Assembly (NCBI GenBank): GCA_021029095.1
Contig: JAJOHG010000320.1
Location: 1-29,504 of the forward strand
DNA from: Phellopilus nigrolimitatus
Taxonomy: Eukaryota; Basidiomycota; Agaricomycetes; Hymenochaetales; Hymenochaetaceae
DNA length: 29,504 bases
Reading direction: 5' to 3'
Of the stretch, positions 20,992 to 29,504 are shown piece after piece. A model generated the notes under the pieces. The model saw nothing but the letters and a program-made list of their open reading frames with translations. It was not told the origin of the DNA and did not search any database. The position numbers and the translations under genes are program-made. Position 1 is the first letter of the stretch; each line of letters begins with the position of its first letter.

Positions 20992-21671
20992 TTACGTTAC
21001 AAGTAGATTATGATGTTTGACACAAGAAATACTTCTGAACGGGTCAATAATCGGCGACTTCCTCTTTTCCGGGATGCCCGTAAAGTCCGGAAAAGAACGA
21101 AATGAGCCTACCTCGCGATGGAATCTGGGAACTGGTGGTCCCAACGTGCCGAGGGCAAGAGCGAGACGGTGAACGTAAAGCGATTGGCACGCTGATGTGC
21201 GCAGCGGAGGTCGAGCAAAAGCCACAAGCCGAGCACACCGAGGCCGATTCCGATCTGAAAGAGCTGAGGCGGCGCGAGTGTCCAGATGAGCGAGTTACCG
21301 AGATAGACCATCAGGATTCTAAGAAGCGGGATCAACATGAATTATGAGGTATTTGGCGAGACACAGGAGACGGACACGATGAAGTACATCATAGTATCAC
21401 GTATCAAACCGGCGAAGACTGGACTGTTGAAATTTCTGGAGCAGTGGTCTGTTTGGGAGATCTGTATTGACTTTCGGACGAGTACAGCAAGTATGACCAG
21501 TTTATAAACGACGGCTGGAAGTCTGTATTGAAACGAATCGTCATCCGAGAAAAATCGGGGAAAGGGCATGGTGCAAGTATAAAAAGGGTGCTTTAACGTA
21601 CATGCAAGCGAATATTCCGGCTTCAGACGAGGTTGAGAAGCGTCGGCCAGTACATCCATAATCTCCAGTGG
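20992..21671 (-). pseudogene. 5'-truncated DUF6533-like multi-span membrane protein
   Basis: Exons proposed on the minus strand: about 21602-21671, 21376-21522, 21112-21318 and 20992-21034, with compatible phases. The translation runs GCTGRRFSTSSEAGIFAC, LPAVVYKLVILAVLVRKSIQ, LIRDTMMYFIV, ILMVYLGNSLIWTLAPP and LFQIGIGLGVLGLWLLLDLR. This pattern of hydrophobic helices, R-D-x-x-x-Y-F and W-x-x-A-P-P, matches the C-terminal half of serpentine proteins that carry DUF6533 in Agaricomycetes. The N-terminal helices (DUF6533 itself) are not found in the 400 bp upstream. There is no stop inside the retained exons. The role is unknown; receptor-like functions are only guessed for the family. Confidence 0.55.
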
Positions 21672-22088
21672 CCGCTAGTGCACACCCAGACATTTCAATC
21701 TCAACTGGAGGTTGGTTTAATTCCTTGATACACACGTCTGCAGGTGTATTACTATCAATGATGATCTTGAACTTTTCGAAGTATAACGCTGAGCCCTACA
21801 GCAGAAGACAAAGCTCAGTTACAGCCTTCGCCAGAAAACAAGTCCGCCTGCCTGCAAATGTAAGGATCGAGGATGGGGACATTTTTCGAAAAATTGGAGA
21901 CATACCAAGCTGGCATACCGCGATTACCCAAAATTGGAGGAGCACTATTTGTCAATCGTGTGTTAGAACATTCAACGAGTATACTTGCAACCAAAGTCAC
22001 CCACGCCTGAACTCCGAATCTCATGGAGCTTTGAGTGCACAGTAACTCTGACGTCATTTAACATGTTTTGGGCAACAGGTTAGGCTGC
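21672..22088. other. Intergenic stretch, no gene recognised
   Basis: It should contain the missing 5' part of the DUF6533-like gene but shows none of its helices. The open frame at 21668-22045 (+) has no family features. Confidence 0.5.
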
Positions 22089-22373
22089 GCGGTAGCGAAC
22101 AAAGTATTTGTAAGCAAAGGCACCCAATTCTAAATGCTTCGTGAAAATTCCACTGCAAGAAAAACGGAGGCCCTATTTGAAAAGTGAGATATTATTATTT
22201 CGTTTCCGAGCTGGAACTTGGACAAAAACTTCCGGTTCGAGTTCTCCTCATCAATTTGTTCCACTGTTACGAGTAAGGACAGTAGACAAAACGGGTTGAT
22301 GGGGTGATATTGACATGGCACAGAACCTCAACAAAGCCGCTTCTTTGCTTACAAATACTTTGCTCGCTACCGC
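22089..22373. mobile_element. 285-bp MITE upstream of the FAD oxidoreductase
   Basis: 31-bp terminal inverted repeats (22089-22119 and 22343-22373) differ at one position. They start GCGGTAGCGA and run on through AAGTATTTGTAAGCAAAG. The interior is non-coding. I could not define a target duplication, so the superfamily is open. It lies about 130 bp before the oxidoreductase ATG. Confidence 0.8.
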
Positions 22374-22431
22374 TGGCCCTTCTCGCTGAGACGAAACATC
22401 AGATCGGAAGGGAAACAAGTCCGCTCATCTG

Positions 22432-22441
22432 AAATATAAAA
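22432..22441 (+). promoter_or_regulatory. TATA-like box of the FAD oxidoreductase
   Basis: TATAAAAC about 70 bp upstream of the ATG at 22504 and 60 bp beyond the MITE. Spacing is right for a fungal core promoter. No experimental support. Confidence 0.35.
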
Positions 22442-22503
22442 CCCAGAATCCGTTTCTCCGTCGTGCTAAGTACTTCCATTGCACAGTCCTGCCCTTTTGA
22501 ATA

Positions 22504-25103
22504 ATGGGCTATCAATGTCATCGGATGTCTCTCCTTGCGTTGTTTTTGATTATTGGCTTGATAAATGCGGAATCTGTACATCCGATGCTCCAATCTGCTT
22601 CAGTCTGGGATGCGTTCAACAGGACTGTCGAAGGACGATTGATTAAAGGAGTTCCATGGGCTTTACCGTGTTTTCCTCGCTACGAAAGTGAGCCCAATGC
22701 TGTGGATGGTGCAATCTGTTCGTCTTTGCAAGCAGACTACACGTTGCCCGAATACCGAGTATCTTCCTTCGGAGCGTACATGCAGGTGAGATCAAAAATG
22801 CAGCTTGTGGGTTCTAGAAAATTGCTGACAATTTCCACCGGGGCCAGCCGCAATGGGAGACATGCCAGGAATCTCATCAGCAATGTTTACTAGACTCGTC
22901 TAATCCTGCTGATCCTGCTGCTTTCGAAAACTCTACTTGTTCTCAAGGAAGTATCCCACCTTACTATGTACGTAGTCCACCATACCTCTCGTGGAAAAAT
23001 GCTTGTCTCATTTTTGCCTAGGTCGATGTCCGAAATGCTAGTGATGTACAGTCAGCGTTTGCATTTGCAAAGCGCACTGGAATTTCTCTATCGATTAAGA
23101 ATTCTGGCCACGATTACAAAGGACGCTCTAGTGGGCGAAATACGCTCGGACTCTGGGTCAGTCCAATCCTGTCCTAGGTGGCCACAGTTTTACAGCGGCA
23201 TACCATCTTATACTCGCGATCAGGTCCACAATCTAGACTCCGTAAGTCATCAATATACCTACAAAATGATTAATGCTTATTCAAGGTCGCTTCGATTAGA
23301 TAACTTCTGACGCTCGCTTCGTACCCGAAGGTTGTGATGCCAATTCATCATTCAGTACTATAACGACAGGAGTAAGTCACGAATTCAGGTGGCATGAAAG
23401 GGGAAACTTAACACTGTCCCCTGACTCCTTGTCAGACAGGGGCACTTTGGGCGGACGTTTATAAGTACGCGGAAGAGAAGAACATAACAGTGATAGGCGG
23501 ATATAGCCAAACAATCGCAGCAGGCGGTGGGTGGCTTATGGTTAGTTTAATAACAGTAGATTTATCACACGTATGGCTTGAAGCACCGCAGCTGAAAGTT
23601 CTATTTAGGGAGGAGGACACAGTGATTTATCCCCAGTATATGGGCTAGGTGTTGACCGTGTTCTTCAAATCAAGCTTGTTACACCTGATGGCGAAGTCCG
23701 CGTAGCCAATGCGTGCCAAGACTCTGGACTCTTCTGGGCACTCAGAGGTGGAGGCGGGAGCACATTTGGAGTCGTCCTTGAGGTTACTTACAAAGTGGAA
23801 AAGCGAGTCACGCTTCAAGTGTAAGTTGTTCATTTTACTGACATCGAGTCTATTCATTGATGCAGAAATTACAGCGCGAAGCTGTCCTTTAACGGAACAT
23901 CCGAAAACTTGCCGCAATTCTACGGCACACTTGTAAATAGCTCACTAAACTGGGGAAATGTTGGATGGGGAGGACATCTTTCTGTGAGCTTATACGTTCC
24001 CTTCATTTGTCTCTTTCTCATGCGTTTGATGTCTTCAGTTGACCACGATGATTTATGTTAATCCGTTGCTTTCTTTATCCGAAGCGGAAGCATCGATGAA
24101 GCCAATGTCCGACTGGATCCTTTCACAAAATGGTTCAGTCGTTATAGAGACCTTACCTTCATGGTATGCATTCTTTCAGAAATATGTTCTTTCGGCGGAA
24201 GCAGTAAGGAGAACAATTCTTCCGATTCATTGTGCTTTATCAATTTATGTCTGGTGACTTGCTACCATGTCTGAAGCCTGTCGGTACTCCGCTGATCCTC
24301 ACAACGCGGCTCATACCAAAATCATTGTTCGAGACGGATGAGGGCCGAACTGTGCTCACGAACGTTCTAATTGACATGATACCAATCGCTCTGCCATACA
24401 TACCAGTCGTTCCACCGGTCCTATTCAAGGCCACAGAAGGGGCGACGTCTATCACGCCTGCGTGGAGGAGCGCTCTTTGGCATGTATGTCTCATCATTTT
24501 TCTCTAGTTTATCATCTCGCTAAATTTCCCTTCAAGCTCGCTGCTCATGCAACATGGCAATTCAATACTTCCGTCCCAGATATTTTGGACAAGTATGCCC
24601 TTGTGCATAATGTCACCGAAATCCTTCGCGAAATCGCTCCAGACTCGGGAGCCTATTTTGTACGTGCTGGGCTTCTTTTCTATCTTTTGTTTTCGCGGCA
24701 GCAGCATTGAATGCTTTGTGTCACATAACTCATAGAACGAAGGGGACGTTTACGAGCCCGACCACGAGAGTAAGCGTAGAAAAGAAATTATCCTTAATCG
24801 GGTTTTCTGACCTCGTCCAACACAGAGTCATACTGGGGCCCCAATTACCCTCGCCTTTTGCAATTGAAGAACAAATAGTTCGTGACACTATCCCAGCAAA
24901 TCAAGCATTTACCCGCTGACTACTGTGTACCCTTCTGCAGCGATCCGTTCCATTTGCTTGATTGTTGGCAGTGTGGTGAGTAGCTTTTTACCACAATCAA
25001 TCAGATCGGCTAAAAAATATTGTTAATCCATTCAGTGGGATGGAAAGGTGCTGCAGATGCCCGCTATTCCTGTTATCTTCCTGAACCAACGTCAAGTGGA
25101 TGA
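22504..25103 (+). CDS. Berberine-bridge-enzyme-like FAD-linked oxidoreductase, secreted
   Basis: Flavoprotein oxidase (FAD_binding_4 fold plus C-terminal BBE domain); substrate unknown, often sugars or secondary metabolites in this family. Fifteen exons: 22504-22785, 22848-22967, 23022-23156, 23224-23241, 23300-23371, 23436-23540, 23609-23820, 23866-23983, 24039-24203, 24277-24483, 24537-24659, 24736-24769, 24826-24877, 24941-24975 and 25036-25103 (581 residues, all phases join). A signal peptide is evident ([17 protein letters not shown]; start at 22504 or Met at 22525). FAD domain: [29 protein letters not shown] with the His expected to bind FAD covalently, [38 protein letters not shown] and [14 protein letters not shown]-terminus: [37 protein letters not shown] and the BBE motif WQCVGW. 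The second, cysteinyl FAD anchor of plant BBE appears replaced by Ser. The fourth exon is only 18 nt. Confidence 0.9.
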
Positions 25104-25809
25104 AGAAAGCCTAGCATGTGTAGCGTGCACTGTTACATGACGCCTGTTGTTCATTTGCTTACAAGCTCGAGCTCATTCCCATTTGAATTCTGCAATGCAA
25201 TTTCGCTCGGACTTTCATGTATTTCATATATCTGACGTCCGAAACGTACAAGGGGGTCTTCAATGCAAGCTAACTGTTGAAGTACACATCAGAAGTTACA
25301 TTCTGAAGGCTCCAATATTTGTCGAGCAAAGCCTCGTACAGTCGGCGGAAACAGATTCAGGCCTTTCGTGCCTTACTCGCCTACGGAAAGCGCAAAAAAA
25401 AATCAGCCCTTTCATACGCCAGTACCAGCTTCATTTTTCACGTAGTCAGTGGCAAAAGAGTGCTCATTTGAAAATAAAGATATGTTCAATTCATTCCTAG
25501 TCCAAACTTGATGACCGCGTCGGCACAGGAAGATGCTTGGATGATGATGAATGCGTCGTCGCAGCGGGTGTGCGGAAAAACGTTGAGTGAAAACAGAATA
25601 AAAATAAACCAATCCATCGCGCTACGCAGGGAAATGCATAGAGAAAAAAAAAGACAGGCGGAAACATCTGGAGATGATGTTGCAACGCCCCGAAAGTATG
25701 TACAAAGCTCAATGCAAAGGTAATTTTCCTTTGAGAAAGCAGGATGAGAAAAGAGAAATTGACAATCAGAAATCTCAAAGCATATCGACCATGAGACGAG
25801 CCACCCTCA
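25104..25809. other. Intergenic stretch, no gene recognised
   Basis: About 700 bp. The frame 25147-25500 (+) and others lack motifs, sensible splice sites or compositional bias. AT-rich with short A runs. Confidence 0.5.
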
Positions 25810-26220
25810 TCAGTCCTGCGTAAATACTACCCCGTCAACCAGCATTGTTCCATGCCTACGGAGCGTCCTGACCGCAGGCGGAGCGGTGTTGATGGCGTTG
25901 AGCTGCTCCGCCGTCATGTTGGAGGTCTTCACGACAGCGTTCGCCTGCACAGGTGCCGGAGTCATGTCAGTGAGGCAGATTATTTGGGCGCGGGCGCGAT
26001 CTTCCGCCGTTTTGTCGGAGCCGGCGACTCCGCATCGTCGTTGTCGTCGTCTGCGTCGTTTAACTTCAGAGGTTATAAGTTGCAAAGTTCGAGTCCTACG
26101 GCCATGAAGGACATGCCGAAGGAAGAGTACGAATATATTGAATTTCTGGCAGAATGTCAGGGACTGCACCATGTTCGCAGGGGATAGACGAACAAAGTAT
26201 AAAATCTTACCATGAAGCAA
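25810..26220 (-). other. Coding-like segment, gene model unresolved
   Basis: On the minus strand one frame is open through 26220-25810 and ends with a protein-like stretch (MTAEQLNAINTAPPAVRTLR, then RHGTMLVDGVVFTQD, stop at 25810-25819). A second minus frame contains LNDADDDNDDAESPAPTKRR-KIAPAPK and a stop near 25985, an acidic region plus nuclear-localisation-like basic patch that also looks genuine. A possible ATG with donor GTAAGA lies at about 26205-26212. I could not join these into one convincing spliced gene and recognise no family. It may be a small hypothetical gene, the decayed end of one, or overlapping low-complexity sequence. Confidence 0.3.
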
Positions 26221-26285
26221 AAGCAGATGAACAATGGGAAGAATTTCACTGACGTACTATATATACATTGTTTGACGTGAATGAT

Positions 26286-27136
26286 TTATTCTGGCATATG
26301 CTCCACAGCTTCCGTGAACGACGAGTCATCTAGGCTGGATATACGACGCGTAGGCTCGAGCATGTTGTCCATGATAAATCGGCCGTCTGACAGGATTGTA
26401 ACCGCAGTCAGTATATCCTAAAACAAAATTCCACAACATACTCACTAGGCTTGTCGTTCTCCTCGGCTCTCCATATGGCCTCTTCCAGATCCTTCGCGAC
26501 CCCCGTGATAACATGCCTCTTCACCAGCCTCCGTGATGCTTCCTCGATGCCGATATCAATGAACCAGCGCTCGTCCAACATTTCGCCCGCCGCACGCCAT
26601 GGGTCTATCGACAGGAACGTGTACAATCCCTCGATTACGACGAGGCGGTGGTGTGGGCCGACAGACACCGCGTCGGGCTCTGGGTCCTTCCGCGCGTGAT
26701 CAAACGAGGGTGCCGCGATCACACGATCCGCCACGACTGGGGCGCGCAGTGCAGAAACGAAGGCAGCGTACCCCGCCCCGTCAAACGTCCAATGTGCGCC
26801 GCGACGATCGTGCGCTAGCTTCGGGTCGGGGAATGCATTGAGCTGCGCGCGCGTAAGGTGCCAGCCATCAAGTCCAACCAGGATCGCTTCCGACCTGAAC
26901 GCCTGCGGTTGATGAATTTGAACTTTCAGAAGCTCGTTGCAGCGTTCGACTATGAGCTTTACGAGCGTTGATTTCCCGCTGGCGGGGATGCCAGAGATGC
27001 CCACGAGCAAGCGCGAGGTAACATTGATTCTTGAATGGATTGCAGTTCAGGATTGCACAAGGACAGAGAGCCAGCAGCCTCACTCTCTCAGCCTATCGAC
27101 CAGATATTCTGAAAGTTCCCGAACTGTCTTTTCCAT
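26286..27136 (-). CDS. P-loop kinase, YFH7 / phosphoribulokinase-uridine kinase-like
   Basis: Probable ATP-dependent small-molecule kinase (substrate unknown) related to yeast Yfh7 and uridine kinases. Exons: 27084-27136, 26446-27029 and 26286-26386, with compatible phases (245 residues). Start MEKTVRELSEYLVDRL at 27136. The Walker A motif GISGIPASGKST is near residues 26-37. Further motifs are VGLDGWHLTRAQLNAFPDP (DGxH, substrate-side Asp/His), RRGAHWTFDGAGY, PSFDHARKDPEPDA and VVIEGLYTFLSIDPW (Walker B-like), then the lid-type segment RRLVKRHVITGVAKDLEEA. The last exon supplies NGRFIMDNMLEPTRRISSLD. Length and motif order fit the family, and nothing is missing. It is downstream of, and co-oriented with, the gene at 27408, 271 bp apart, but fungal genes are normally transcribed separately. 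Confidence 0.88.
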
Positions 27137-27407
27137 TGTTCGTTGCGCGCGTACGAATTTGCCCAAAGTCTGCAGTTGGGAGTCTTCGAGTCGAAAGCAA
27201 ATTATACGAAAGACATCACGTGTGCGGTGAGCGAAATCGGTAACCGTCGATCATCTCAATTACCGCATGTCGCCTTTCACATTTCGACTACAGACATTTG
27301 TGAACTCGAAAGTGTAAGGAATTTATTTCTCTTGCATATGATTTTAAGTTACAATTACATGTAGAAAGGCCAGAACTGATACAACCGTGGGCCAACGCAC
27401 TGCTCTA

Positions 27408-28459
27408 TCACATTTTTAGAGAACCTTTTGCGGCAGCAAATATGTCTCGAAGGATAAAGGTGGCCAACAACCCAACTACCACTCCATACAACAGCTTGAT
27501 ATTCCCTTCAGCGGATATGTTCTTCTCTGGAGTGCAAGTCAAGGTTGGACTTTGTACATGGATAGATTTGCTCTTCTGAGGGCGAAGGCGCCTTCGATAG
27601 GACCTGGCATGACCCCGATGAGAGGAACGCGCGTGTCCGGGGCAGATTCGAGCCCAGGGAGTCCGTCGATGCTGGCTTTGTTCTCCGCCCTCCAGTAGCC
27701 TCTCAAGCCACTCTCGCACAGGACGCCGTTCTCGTGAGTTTGGGATTGAAACGTGTTGTCTTTCTTCTCAAGTTGGCCCGACCAAGTGAGGAGCGACGTC
27801 CGATGTCCAACGAAACTGTAAACTGGAACACCGAATCCACAGGTCTGCGGGAAAGATAGGCATTGAAGCTCAAGTAGGGATGAGTTTAAATTGGAAGAAG
27901 AACGTACAGTCCCGACTCTATGCACGTCCACAACGATGACTGCTCGAGACCCGGGCAATCTTTTCGAGGCATGGATGCGAGCGTCGTACTCGGCGGTTCC
28001 AAATTCGTGGACAAAACCTGGAACAAGTCAGCAAAAAATACGGTCATGAGCGGCCTTGATGTTGCATACCTCTTCCGTACAACCTCAGTATTTCTGGCGC
28101 ACCTTCTAAAGCGTTGAACATAACCGTTATTCTCCCGTTCTCGCGGATGTGCGCGATAGTTTCACATCCTATTTTTGACTTTTTAGTACCATGAATAATG
28201 GTCACAAACTACTTACCAGTCCCACTCAGATCCTCATACCAAACTGAATATAGGTGGTCAGAGCGGTTAATTGTTGTTGATATAAAGAATAGTACTTACC
28301 CTTGTTGGGTCCTTCCACATGAAATGTGCCCCTCAGACCTTTGGGAGAAAGGTTGACATGTCCGTCTCCGGAAAGCGGGGCTGTGGCTACCCAGAAAACC
28401 TCCTGCTTTTTCATCCAATGGATGATTTTATCAGGTATGTGGTCGTATGTTTTTCCCAT
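27408..28459 (-). CDS. Pyridoxamine 5'-phosphate oxidase-fold (FMN-binding) protein with C-terminal membrane anchor
   Basis: Flavin-binding split-barrel protein of a widespread fungal group annotated as PNPOx-like; the reaction is unproven. Exons: 28300-28459, 28217-28243, 28070-28168, 27908-28017, 27604-27844 and 27408-27526, all phases join (251 residues). Start MGKTYDHIPDKIIHWMKKQE. Motifs: VFWVATAPLSGDGHVNLSPK (beta strands around the flavin site), the microexon-encoded WYEDLSGT, then ETIAHIRENGRITVMFNALE, PEILRLYGRGFVHEFGT, RAVIVVDVHRVGTTCGFGVP and NKASIDGLPGL. The C-terminus LLYGVVVGLLATFI is one membrane helix. The second exon is only 27 nt. Joining the last exon needs a 77-bp intron (27527-27603) with a CTTGAC branch-like site; without it the frame stops before the anchor. 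Confidence 0.87.
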
Positions 28460-29504
28460 AGTATAGCCGTAAGTAGTTCTGAGCTTTGACAAGCAATGCG
28501 AGATGGTAGTGGTCTGAAAGCAAGAGACAGTCGGGAGTATCGGGCATGAGTCAGTACTTATTGATTTGATTGTATGCACCATATCGAAGCCGCATGCCTT
28601 AAACACGAATTCTTTCCGACGACCTTCAAGGTTTCAATAATTGTGTCGGAATCATGACGGCTTCCTAATTTGGACTTTGTGGCTGTTGGAAACGCCACCG
28701 AAGCCCCATTTAGGAAGCCGTCATGATTTCGACAAGAGCAGGCCCTATACTTTGAAATACAAGATCTAATGTTCAGTCTGTAGTTATAAGAATATTTCAC
28801 CTGTATGTGCACAGTACAGTAGTGACTGCCTCGGAAGGTATGCGTTTACGGTTAGTATCCTTGATAATCTTGTCCGCGGACTCGCGAAAGGAATCCGAAC
28901 GGTGACGAGAGTTTTCTACAAGAGCGAATATATCGTGACGCGGAAGATGACAATGCTTTCGCAATAAGCAAAGTTGTTCCGATAGATATCTGCATTTTTG
29001 GACGAGGTTTTTTTCCCGAAAGTCATTCTAAAAAGATATTAGCTGGATTCTTTCGGGGAAGCTTCATAACTCCGGGGAACGTGAGAGTTTAGAAGACCTT
29101 GTCCAAGGCGCATGTTTTCTCCTACTTCTCATTCTGTACGTCTTACTAAAATACTCTTCGTGGAAGGGTTGGAATATGGGTTAGCAGCTATTAGCAGGAA
29201 TGTGTAGAGGTTTTGCGAAAAGGGGGAAAAGGTTTTTGAACGTACTACGCCAGCTTTGTGGAACTCACCACGTTGTTTTAGATGCGCTCATACTCAAGGA
29301 TTCTGTACTAGTGTGCGGTGCTTGTGCGGACGGCCAAAATTTCCCGTCCAATGTCCATCCGCATAAAACCAGCGGAAGCTAGCCACGAGCTTAAGCACGC
29401 AGGTGCAAACATCCGAACTCAGAAATGCAAGAAGACCAGTGATTTCAAATTCCAATACATATAGAGGCCGAAACAAACATTGGACCAGAAATCCTGCACC
29501 ATTA
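28460..29504. other. Non-coding stretch apart from a 91-bp hairpin
   Basis: Upstream of the PNPOx-like gene. I see no conserved motif in any open frame up to the window end. The small frames at 29200-29382 (+) and 29294-29476 (-) overlap each other and resemble nothing I know. Confidence 0.5.
28644..28734. repeat. 91-bp long imperfect palindrome (mini-MITE-like)
   Basis: 25-bp arms, TGTCGGAATCATGACGGC... at 28644-28668 and complement at 28710-28734, differ at one base. Pairing continues imperfectly inward (TGGACTTTGTGGC against GCCACCGAAGCCCCA), so almost the whole unit folds into one stem. No clear target duplication is seen. It could be a miniature foldback element or a structured regulatory site. 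Confidence 0.75.

Noticed and set aside
22089..25103. Secondary-metabolite gene cluster around the BBE-like oxidase
   Set aside because: No core synthase, terpene cyclase, P450 or transporter nearby; the neighbours are unrelated housekeeping-type or membrane genes.
26286..28459. Operon of PNPOx-like protein and P-loop kinase for vitamin B6 metabolism
   Set aside because: Same strand and 271 bp apart, but fungal genes are monocistronic and the kinase motifs are uridine-kinase-like rather than pyridoxal-kinase-like.

Overview
This window is almost certainly nuclear DNA of a mushroom-forming basidiomycete (Agaricomycetes). Its genes are cut by many short GT-AG introns, mostly 45-75 bp, and several belong to families typical of that group: a TKL-type kinase, a DUF6533-like serpentine protein and 'WMDNSxxQSPC' single-pass membrane proteins. 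I rebuilt exon structures by hand from conserved protein motifs and checked that splice phases join. No RNA data were available.

Layout. 1-1012 (+): 3' part of a TKL-like protein kinase gene. 1013-2645: no gene seen. 2646-4919 (-): carboxypeptidase S (M20 peptidase) gene that has lost its 5' half and is fused to a decayed fragment of the ribosome-biogenesis WD40 gene UTP21/WDR36 (about 4851-5640, -). One of its introns holds a 589-bp Harbinger-like MITE (2988-3576). 5674-10760: about 5.1 kb of nested repeats, with outer inverted arms of about 860 bp that each carry a Tc1/mariner-like MITE, around an inner 1.8-kb near-perfect palindrome. 10967-14451 (-): eight-exon GH71/GH99-like glycosidase ('xylosidase/arabinosidase' type) with a roughly 590-residue Pro/Gln-rich tail. 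16343-18223 and 18891-20622 (+): two tandem paralogous membrane proteins with the same intron phases. 20992-21671 (-): 5'-truncated DUF6533-like gene. 22089-22373: MITE. 22504-25103 (+): 15-exon berberine-bridge-type FAD oxidoreductase. 25810-26220: coding-like but unresolved. 26286-27136 (-): YFH7/uridine-kinase-like P-loop kinase. 27408-28459 (-): pyridoxamine-phosphate-oxidase-fold protein with a C-terminal membrane anchor. 28460-29504: a 91-bp hairpin and no recognisable gene.

The genes do not form an obvious pathway or cluster: housekeeping-type enzymes, secreted or membrane proteins and repeats are interleaved. I found no convincing new biological system. The most unusual structures are the nested palindromic element, the UTP21-carboxypeptidase chimera and the glycosidase with its disordered PPPPY tail.
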